Below are positions 21,561 through 29,300 of a stretch of DNA of 64,000 nt, in pieces. The DNA lies in NCBI RefSeq assembly GCF_017571475.1, contig NZ_JAGETW010000004.1:1-64000 (forward strand). Reading direction: 5' to 3'. The position numbers and the translations under genes were made by a program. The notes under the pieces are model-generated. The model saw nothing but the letters and a program-made list of their open reading frames with translations. It did no database searches and was not told the origin of the DNA. The DNA is from Thiomicrorhabdus sp. 6S3-12. GTDB lineage: Bacteria > Pseudomonadota > Gammaproteobacteria > Thiomicrospirales > Thiomicrospiraceae. Numbering within the stretch: the first letter of the stretch is position 1; every line of letters begins with the position of its first letter.

Positions 21561-21929
21561 GACACTATCCATGTGTGGAAATAAGAAGATATGGAAAACA
21601 GAGAGACGAGAACAGAATCACGGAACCGCGAAACAACATTCAGAATCTACGAACGATAATCTCATACCTCAGTACAAATTAGTATGATCAATATCAAGCG
21701 GCCTCTAAATAAGCTTATATCAAAGCCGTTTAAATCGCTGTTATAACGCCATAATCCCTAATATTTATCTAAATCAGCACTCTACTTGCGTATCTTTTCA
21801 TAGCGATTGCCATCACGGATTGGCAGCATTTATTAGCGCTTATAAATTTTTTCGAATAGCTTGTTTATAAATTATTCCTATAATACATAAAATAATTTAA
21901 TACCAAGATTCAACACCCGAGGACTTGCT
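21561..21929. other. 369-nt divergent intergenic region
   Basis: Apart from the FNR-like box described at 21656-21697, this A/T-rich region holds no gene. For the rightward gene a TATAAT at 21880-21885 (TTCCTATAATAC) is a plausible -10 about 45 nt before the start. Confidence 0.45.
21656..21697 (-). promoter_or_regulatory. candidate FNR/CRP-type box and -10 upstream of the exporter operon
   Basis: Minus strand: TTGAT-ATTG-ATCAT (21684-21697) matches the FNR consensus TTGAT-N4-ATCAA at 9 of 10 positions. A -10-like GATTAT (21656-21661) begins about 29 nt from its centre, the class II distance. One or two 9/10 matches are expected by chance in a window of this size, so only the position raises it above background. 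Confidence 0.35.
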
Positions 21930-22316
21930 ATGCAACAGAAAATCTTTAAAGAAAAATACCCTATTTTCTCTCTTGAATTCACCAAGGCAGAAGCCAAATT
22001 CGATACGGTTCCGGCAATCCTGGATTACCTTCAAGAGCAGGTAGACAATCACCCTAAAGCAGTTTTTATTGCCCGTTTTGACCATTTCAGCCACACGAAA
22101 AACATCGGTGGTGAAATTGGCGCCGGCATCGAAGATGCACAAAACCTGATTCTCTGCTTCGGTATGCAACTGCCTTCGGCTGATCCGGTTGCGGTTCGAC
22201 CACGTTCAATCGGTGTTACCGATATGGGCGATAAATTCATCGTCAACTTTATGGAAGCACCAAACCCGATCGCCAACGACACTATGGAAGCCTGGGTTAA
22301 ATCTCTGGTCAAATAA
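21930..22316 (+). CDS. conserved hypothetical protein (possibly DUF6858)
   Basis: A soluble 128-residue protein with GAGG 7 nt before the start. Landmarks are FKEKYPIFSLE near the N-terminus, ARFDHFSHT in the middle, and VRPRSIGVTDMGDKF followed by EAPNPIAN. From memory it resembles a small family annotated DUF6858 in sulfur-oxidising Epsilon- and Gammaproteobacteria, which I cannot verify. The conserved HFSH and DP..VRPRS segments could hold a ligand. It is monocistronic, with no functional context. Confidence 0.75.
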   Translation: MQQKIFKEKYPIFSLEFTKAEAKFDTVPAILDYLQEQVDNHPKAVFIARFDHFSHTKNIGGEIGAGIEDAQNLILCFGMQLPSADPVAVRPRSIGVTDMGDKFIVNFMEAPNPIANDTMEAWVKSLVK

Positions 22317-22508
22317 GATTTAAATTCATCAGTAAACTCCCCCTGACAGCAAAGCCTGCGCACTCCCCTAAAGTGACTCTCCTATTTTTTTGCAGGCTTT
22401 GTCTTTTTCCGCTTCCTGCCCTATTAATTACCTCCTTGTCGTCGCGTTAATTCGGTATCATTAGCGTCATTAACTTTCCAATCTATTGATGCAGAATAAA
22501 GAGCCGAC

Positions 22509-23678
22509 ATGATTCATTTTGAACAACTTGACCTTCCGACTTTTCTCAAAGATTACTGGCAGAAAAAACCAATTCTTTTACGTAATGCTTTGCCCGGTTT
22601 TGAAACGCCAATCAGTGCTGAAGAACTGGCGGGACTCTCTCTTGAAGAAGAAATCGAAAGTCGTATTGTTGTCCAGCATGGTACTGAAGATTACGAACTC
22701 AAACGCGGCCCTTTTACCGAAGATGACTACGCTGCCTTGCCTGAACAGAACTGGACACTATTGGTTCAAGGATGTGACCGTCTTCTTCCGGAAGTCGCCG
22801 ATATTCTGAACGACTTTGACTTTCTACCGCGATGGCGCATCGATGACATTATGATCAGCTATGCAACTCAGGGTGGCAATGTAGGCCCGCATTTCGATCA
22901 CTATGACGTTTTTCTGTTGCAGGCTGCCGGACAGCGACACTGGCATCTTACGACTCAGGAGTGTACAGAGGACAATTACATTCAAGGGGTAGACCTGCGG
23001 CTGATGAAAACCTTTGCAGTTGAACAGGACTTCATCCTCAATCCCGGCGACATCCTCTATTTACCGCCAAAGATCGGCCACCATGGCGTGGCACTCGATG
23101 ATCAGTGCATGACTTTCTCTGTCGGCTATCGTTCCTACCGAGGACAAGAGTTGTGGGACAGTCTCGGCGATCATCTGTCGGAAATGTCACTTTTCAAGGA
23201 GCTCTATTTCGACCCTGAAATGCCGGCGAATCTGAACCCCGGCGAAGTGACTAGGGACGCGGCTCTACAGGCCAAAAAACTGCTTGCCGACAAACTTCAG
23301 GACGATAAGTTACTGCACACCTGGTTTGCGCGTTTTGCAACACAATTGGATCAGAGCGCCGCCCAGCAGCTTCCGGAACCGCTAAGTGCAGAGGAAACCC
23401 CGACACAACAGGAGTTTATCGACGCCTTGCACGGTGAACACGGCCTGATTAAGGATGCCGTGTGCCGTTTTGCCTATACTCAGATTGATGACGAAACGAG
23501 CCTGTATATCAATGGCGCCATCTGGAACTCTTTTGGCGCTGACGCGGAATTTATCCGCCTGCTTGCTGACAACAACTTCCTGACTCAGGAAATGCTGACG
23601 CCTTATCTGCAAACAGACCAGGTTCAGGCTCTGCTGTTCGACCTTTGGAAACTGCAGTATCTGGTCTTTATCGAATAA
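22509..23678 (+). CDS. roxA: ribosomal protein uL16 3-hydroxylase (JmjC/cupin dioxygenase)
   Basis: Fe(II)/2-oxoglutarate oxygenase that hydroxylates an arginine of 50S protein L16. Its 389 residues compare with 373 in E. coli YcfD. The iron triad is visible as His128-x-Asp130 (GPHFDHYDVFLLQ) and a distal His at 191 (KIGHHGVALDD), and the N-terminal FLKDYWQKKPILLRNA is typical. The C-terminal third is the winged-helix dimer part. It starts with GAG 5 nt upstream. The following DUF1810 gene is 39 nt away and probably co-transcribed. Confidence 0.92.
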   Translation: MIHFEQLDLPTFLKDYWQKKPILLRNALPGFETPISAEELAGLSLEEEIESRIVVQHGTEDYELKRGPFTEDDYAALPEQNWTLLVQGCDRLLPEVADILNDFDFLPRWRIDDIMISYATQGGNVGPHFDHYDVFLLQAAGQRHWHLTTQECTEDNYIQGVDLRLMKTFAVEQDFILNPGDILYLPPKIGHHGVALDDQCMTFSVGYRSYRGQELWDSLGDHLSEMSLFKELYFDPEMPANLNPGEVTRDAALQAKKLLADKLQDDKLLHTWFARFATQLDQSAAQQLPEPLSAEETPTQQEFIDALHGEHGLIKDAVCRFAYTQIDDETSLYINGAIWNSFGADAEFIRLLADNNFLTQEMLTPYLQTDQVQALLFDLWKLQYLVFIE

Positions 23679-23717
23679 AGCCGGACATCCGATCAATTTC
23701 TGCTGCGGAGAATTACA

Positions 23718-24182
23718 ATGGATGACGTTTTGAAAAAGGACGACCTTTCGGATGATCCTTATAAGCTGCAACGCTTTATCGACGGGCAGAGTCAGGTTTA
23801 CGACACCGTCCTGAGTGAACTTCATGCAGGCCATAAGCAAACCCACTGGATGTGGTTTATTTTCCCGCAGCTGGATGGCCTCGGCAGCCGTCCATGGACA
23901 GTTTTCTATTCGATTAAAAGTATCGGGGAGGCACGCGCTTATCTGGAACACCCTTTGTTAGGCGAACGCCTGATCAAATGTACCGAAACGGTTATGCAGC
24001 ACCGAACTAAATCCTTGCTGGAGATCTTCGGCAAACCGGATAACCGTAAATTCTGCTCCTGCATGACGCTCTTTGCCGCAGTCAGCGATAAGCCTGTTTT
24101 CCAACAGGCGATCGATAGCTTCTGTAATGGACAGGCGGATGAGAACTCACTGGCTCTTATCCGCAAACTGACGTATTCCTGA
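23718..24182 (+). CDS. DUF1810 family protein
   Basis: Soluble 154-residue protein with the DUF1810 pattern: DPYKLQRFIDGQSQVYDTVLSEL, the strongly conserved HWMWFIFPQLDGLG, and SIGEARAYLEHPLLGERL. The family has a NADAR-like flavour but no proven activity. CGGAG lies 7 nt before the start. It is convergent with the DUF389 gene, whose stop is 7 nt away. Confidence 0.9.
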   Translation: MDDVLKKDDLSDDPYKLQRFIDGQSQVYDTVLSELHAGHKQTHWMWFIFPQLDGLGSRPWTVFYSIKSIGEARAYLEHPLLGERLIKCTETVMQHRTKSLLEIFGKPDNRKFCSCMTLFAAVSDKPVFQQAIDSFCNGQADENSLALIRKLTYS

Positions 24183-24189
24183 AACCGCT

Positions 24190-26091
24190 CTAACGTAATA
24201 TCGACAATGCCGCTTCCAGCTGAATCTCGCGGTCAAGACGACGTTCCATTTCATCTTTGATCCGATCAACGTCCTCCGTTTGCAGATTATGATCGGCAAC
24301 CAGAACCGCGTTGATTTTCAAAGGATCGCCGCGGCGAATATGCACCGAGCGGATTTCCACTTTCGTCTGCTGCTGGACAAGTACAACCCCTTCCAGTTGC
24401 GACACCATGCGCTGCTCTTGCACCATCGAATAGAAAGCCCAGCTCAAGGGCAAACTGACCAAGGCCACGACCATCAGTGAAAGCACCAGACCGCGTTTGG
24501 CCAGATGGAACGGACTGAAACCAAGAAGTAAAAAGGTCGCGGCGGCGGCCAGTACGATTCCGAAAAGGTTGGTAATAAACAGCAGCATAGCGCCGGAAAA
24601 GACATGCCAGTCCCACCAGCCGATACCGATACCGGAGATGACTAGCGGCGGAACCAGTGCGACGGCAATGGCGACACCCGCAAGGCTCTTCGCAACCTCG
24701 GAGCGTGCGCTGGCATAGGCACCGGCTACACCGGAAATAATCGCTACAGCAAGATCCAGCAAGGTAGGACTTAAACGCGCACCGATCTCGGAATTAAGGG
24801 ATTGCAGCGGCATCACCCAGGTAAACAGCGTCGCTCCGAACAAGGTCAATAATATCCCGAAAATCAAGGTTTTGGAGCTGGTTACAATCAGATCCACTTC
24901 CTGACGCAGTACCCCCATAGAGAGCGATATAATCGGTGCCATCAAAGGAGCAAGAATCATCGCACCAATAATCACCGGCGCGGAATTGGCAAACAGCCCC
25001 ACCGTTGCCAAAAGCGATGAAAGCGCCATTAGTACCAGATAGGTCTGGGTAAATTTGGCGCTCTCCTTGAGGCCGATAAAAGTCTCTTTAACCTCCTCCG
25101 GATCGGTATGGTAAATCCACGGCAAGGGACGAGCAATCAAAGAGCTGACAAGCTTACCTTTGGGCAGGCTTTTAACCCGAAAAGACTCTTTGGTTTCAGT
25201 CGACCGGCTTGAGGGCAGTCCTTGATGTAATAATCCGATCTGCGTCGGTTTGACGACACATTGCAGTTTTTCCGATTCCGCTTCTTCGGAATCAAGCCGA
25301 ATACTGACCGGCTTCTGAAAAACAATGTCCAGGGTTTGCGTTTTAATATGTCCCAAATAATTATTCAGCGGCATATCTCTTTTGCTTACTGGTAGCAAAC
25401 GGGTAATCACGAAATGCAATATTTCAGAAATGGAACGCGGTGAAATCACCACCGCATGCATACTTGGTTCATCAATATCGCTATTGGCAATGACTCTGTG
25501 ACTAAAGGCATTATCACTGGGTTTATAAACCACGCACAAACCGAGTGCCGCAGTCTGTAATTGCGACTCTTTTCCGGTTGTGAAATTCACCTCAAACAGC
25601 CGCCCCCTGATCATATGCAGCATAAGGTGCCAGATGAAAAGCAGGCGCGCCACAAAATGCTTCTGGATTTTTAACGCAGGTTGCATCGCTTCCCTGTCAC
25701 CGGCGAGAACCGAAGACAGGACCAGTTCGTTATTACAGTAAAGGTTATCCACGATTCTTGGTGTATCGCAACCATCAATGTCCTGCAGCGCCTTATCCAA
25801 ATTATCGGCAATCTTGAAGCGTTTTTTCGCGAACGGCGCCTGCGGATGCGGAAGCAATCCAATATCGATTTCCTCTACCTCTTCAAGAAAGATTTTAAGG
25901 TTACGGTCCGCGAGACTTAAAAGATATAAATCATCGGTGTTGAGTGATGCGACGTGTAAATCTCTAAATTGGATCACGCCCTGAAAATGCCATCCCTTCT
26001 GTTCGCAATAGCGCTCGGTATTCTGCCATAGCGTTTCGGGGGTATGGGAATCACAAATAAGCCAGATGTTTTGGATGGTGAACTCGGCCAT
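24190..26091 (-). CDS. DUF389/TIGR00341 membrane protein with lipid-kinase-like N-terminal part
   Basis: A 633-residue membrane protein. The C-terminal half (about 330-560) has six or more hydrophobic segments with the DUF389 core APVIIGAMILAPLMAPIISLSMG and the ARSEVAKSLAGVAIAVALVPPL stretch, ending in a small soluble domain (about 565-633). The first 300 residues are soluble; residues about 205-290 (MHAVVISPRSISEILHFV, then PVSIRLDSEE) resemble the second lobe of YegS/diacylglycerol-kinase-like proteins, while no GGDGT nucleotide-binding loop is visible. GGAGG precedes the start. Function is unknown; it is convergent with DUF1810 and monocistronic. Confidence 0.82.
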   Translation of the reverse strand: MAEFTIQNIWLICDSHTPETLWQNTERYCEQKGWHFQGVIQFRDLHVASLNTDDLYLLSLADRNLKIFLEEVEEIDIGLLPHPQAPFAKKRFKIADNLDKALQDIDGCDTPRIVDNLYCNNELVLSSVLAGDREAMQPALKIQKHFVARLLFIWHLMLHMIRGRLFEVNFTTGKESQLQTAALGLCVVYKPSDNAFSHRVIANSDIDEPSMHAVVISPRSISEILHFVITRLLPVSKRDMPLNNYLGHIKTQTLDIVFQKPVSIRLDSEEAESEKLQCVVKPTQIGLLHQGLPSSRSTETKESFRVKSLPKGKLVSSLIARPLPWIYHTDPEEVKETFIGLKESAKFTQTYLVLMALSSLLATVGLFANSAPVIIGAMILAPLMAPIISLSMGVLRQEVDLIVTSSKTLIFGILLTLFGATLFTWVMPLQSLNSEIGARLSPTLLDLAVAIISGVAGAYASARSEVAKSLAGVAIAVALVPPLVISGIGIGWWDWHVFSGAMLLFITNLFGIVLAAAATFLLLGFSPFHLAKRGLVLSLMVVALVSLPLSWAFYSMVQEQRMVSQLEGVVLVQQQTKVEIRSVHIRRGDPLKINAVLVADHNLQTEDVDRIKDEMERRLDREIQLEAALSILR

Positions 26092-26214
26092 TACGCCTCC
26101 ATCAGTTTGAATTGCTAGCTATCATCTCAAAAATTCACAGGAGTGCGTATAAAAGCTTAAACTTATTGAGCGAGTCCAAGTTTTACGGATTGTATAGAGG
26201 CGGAAATTACCGCT

Positions 26215-26264
26215 TGGAAAAGAAAACCGGTGCAAGGCGCCTGATGAACGCACTGAGCACCGGT
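26215..26264 (-). terminator. intrinsic terminator of the 1841-residue gene
   Basis: Minus strand: perfect 8-bp stem ACCGGTGC/GCACCGGT with a 23-nt loop, followed by TTTTCTTTT, about 85 nt after the stop of the large gene. Confidence 0.7.
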
Positions 26265-26282
26265 GAGGTATAAAACCAATTC

Positions 26283-26301
26283 GGCCCGAAGAATGCGGGC
26301 C
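26283..26301. terminator. second hairpin downstream of the 1841-residue gene
   Basis: Stem GGCCCG/CGGGCC with a 7-nt loop, between the large gene and the T-tailed terminator. It lacks a T run on the minus strand and may only protect the 3' end. Confidence 0.4.
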
Positions 26302-26347
26302 TCTTTGGATGGCGGGTAGTCCTGATTTTCAGGTCACGACAAGCGTC

Positions 26348-29300
26348 TTAGACAAATGCAGGTGGAACCGGCCACTGTCTATCCAAATGCGCCTGATTAA
26401 CCGCCAGAAATTTGTTGATTTTACCGATACCGTGATCGATGAAATCATCCGGATGAACCGGACTTTGCTGGGCGGTGTTTTCCATTCCCGTACGCTGTTT
26501 GAAATTACGATCCAACCCACGATTCATAATATCACCGCTAATCGATGGCGAATTATGCCCGCCCTGACCTTTAATGTCGTCCCAAAGCAGTGCGTGACCG
26601 ATTTCATGACTCAGGGTCTCACCGATCAAACGGCCGAATACTTTAATGGCCACAGGAATCAAACCGTCTTCATCTGTTGTGATGCTGCTTTCGAGCTGCA
26701 GAACAATACCTTGCGTTTCCGTATCGACGTCGATGGCATTCGGCAATTGATACACGCCGGGATAGAGTACGATCGTTTCGTTGAACAGATCGGATGAAGA
26801 AGATCCGGTTGTGACGCCGGCAACGCCGTTATTGCCCGGATCGGTATTTTTAATCTGCGTGCTGACCACCATCGTGTTCGGGACATGCGCCGGAACGCTC
26901 TCGCTGTAACCGCCGAACTTCCAGAATACGCGAACATTCGCGGTCGACAATAGCTGATCGGATACCTTTTTCATTTCATCAACGACATTTGATTTCACGC
27001 TTAATAGCTGGAATGCGTTGAGCGCGGCATTAAACAGACCGGCATCCTCGTCAACCGTAACGCACTGAGGCACTGAAAGTTGCACTCGTTTGCTGACCAG
27101 TGTATTACCGCCGGCATCCGCAAGTTTTGCTATCAACACCTGCTTACCGGGTTTAATTCCTTTAACACGGGTCAGCAGCGCATTCGGCGAATCCACTTTA
27201 AGTGCGCTTGCATCTTCGGCTACCCATTGAAGCGTCGCGCCTTCCGGCGCGTTTTGCAGACTGGCGCCGACTTCGATAATCAGAGATTTATCGTTTTTCG
27301 CAGGATTGAAAGCACGAACCTCGGCAGTTAGATTACTAGAAAGAACTATTTGCGGTTGCATACTGTCGTTCGATGTCTTGGCGTCGACTTCAATTTTTTC
27401 GCCATCGGGTTTGGCGATTTTTACCGAGGCCTTGTTTGCGCCGGCAGTTTTGGTCAACTCCTTGGCTTCACTGGTCGCCGTCGATTTACTGTCTTTGGCG
27501 GTCGGTTCGCCAACCATTGAACTCAACGCTTTATAGGCAAGCTGATTTGCCTGATCTTTGCTGATCTGCCCGCTCTTCTGAGCCTCCTGAACCGCTTTCA
27601 ATGTTTTACCGATATCCTTTTTCATCGCATTCTGTTTTTGGAAATCTACAGCCATTCCTGCCAGATCGGTTACGCTTTTCGATGTGGTTTTCAGCGCTTC
27701 CAGCGCATTGGTCTGAGTACCGGAAAGCCCGGTCATATCCTTAAAGGCTTCGCTTTTACCCAGAAGTTCAAAGGCGGCCCCCAGCCCTGTCGGATCAGGC
27801 GCATTCGGTGCATTTTGCATGGTAATAATATTCGCTGGAAGATCCTTGACCTGAAGGTCACCGATATCGCTGCGGCGGCTTTCCGTCGAGAGCGGATTGA
27901 TCGCTGTCGGTGTCGTGCCGCAAGGAACGTCTTCAAAGCGCCAGTGACGACTGTCATCAATTTCTTCACAACTGTTGCATTTACCCATTACCGATTCCGC
28001 ATAAACGCCTTTAGTCGGCACACTGATACGGTATGGATCCGGACGTGTCGTCGGCTTGTAGTAAGCCATCAGATTGGTAATACTCTTGAAGACCGGATCC
28101 AATCGCTCACCGGGGACGACCTTCAAGACCAGGTTATTGCCAACCACGCCGATCACTTTATTCTCGACGACGCTGGCAACACTCTTACTGCCCGAATTCG
28201 GGGCAATATAACCGTCCAGAAGACCGAACAGACGGCTCGAATCCAAACTTGACCAGATGACCTTATGCGCCATCTCCATATGTTCATTGAGAAAGCCGAG
28301 CAGTTCTGTCGCCGCTGCACGATCCTCCTTACGTGGATCGCGTAATTCGGCGTCTGACAGCGGCGTATACATCAAGGCCGCATCGGTAACGTAGTCGACA
28401 TCGATATCAAACAGGCCGGAGACTTTGACATCGATCACGTTTATCACATCATTGTTGATCCGCGCATTGCGAATAATGCTTCCTCCTGAATACGCCGTCC
28501 GGTAATGCAGGTAAGCAGCACGCAAAATAATTTTCGATGACGCATGCACTTGCGTATTGGCGCGCAAACGCAAATATTGAATCTGCCGCCGGGTGATCTG
28601 CTGCATACTGCGGCTGGCAATTTTGACCTGAATCTGTGCACCGCGGCGGTAGTTAGAAAGTTGAGTATAATCCAGATCCAAACGCACTTCCGATCCGTCT
28701 TCCGCCACCGCATAGATGTCGATCTTCTCAATGAATTTACGTACGATATCGGCGGCATAGTCCGCCTCGAAAACGGCATCTTTCTCTGCTTCGGTTAAAG
28801 GGACTTCCTTGTCGTAGCTAATTTTGAAAACTCTGTCGAACCACGGGAACCAGTGCTTAAGCTCGATGGTTTCGGTAATCGTTTTTGTCTGTTCCTCAAT
28901 CGAAGCGATATAGGGACGCTGCAATTCAAAAGTCATTGAAAAATGCCCGCTGAACATCTTAATGGTTTCATCGGCATAACTGCCGATCGGCATATCCGAA
29001 TCCGCATAATGACTGCTAATCCTTTCAATGGCATCAAAACCGCGCTGCAATTTCTGCCCGGCAACCGCTCTACGCAAAGTATTTTTCCAGCGCAGCACCT
29101 TGGCATAATCGAAGTGACTCATCGGTAAAGGCACAAACAGGCACTCCTGCACATCTACCAATTCCTGTTCGATCGCATAGTGCTTGAGCACTTCAAAATA
29201 TTCGACCGTCATCGCATGGCAATGGTTGTTGTTTTTAATCACCTCTGTCTGCGCACTCACAGTTTCATGCTGACCGACCGTCTGCACAACGGTGCTGCGC

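Noticed and set aside
27638-28252. 204-residue plus-strand ORF inside the 1841-residue gene
   Set aside because: It is an antisense frame of a clear coding sequence, and its Arg/Ile/Phe-rich composition is typical of shadow frames.
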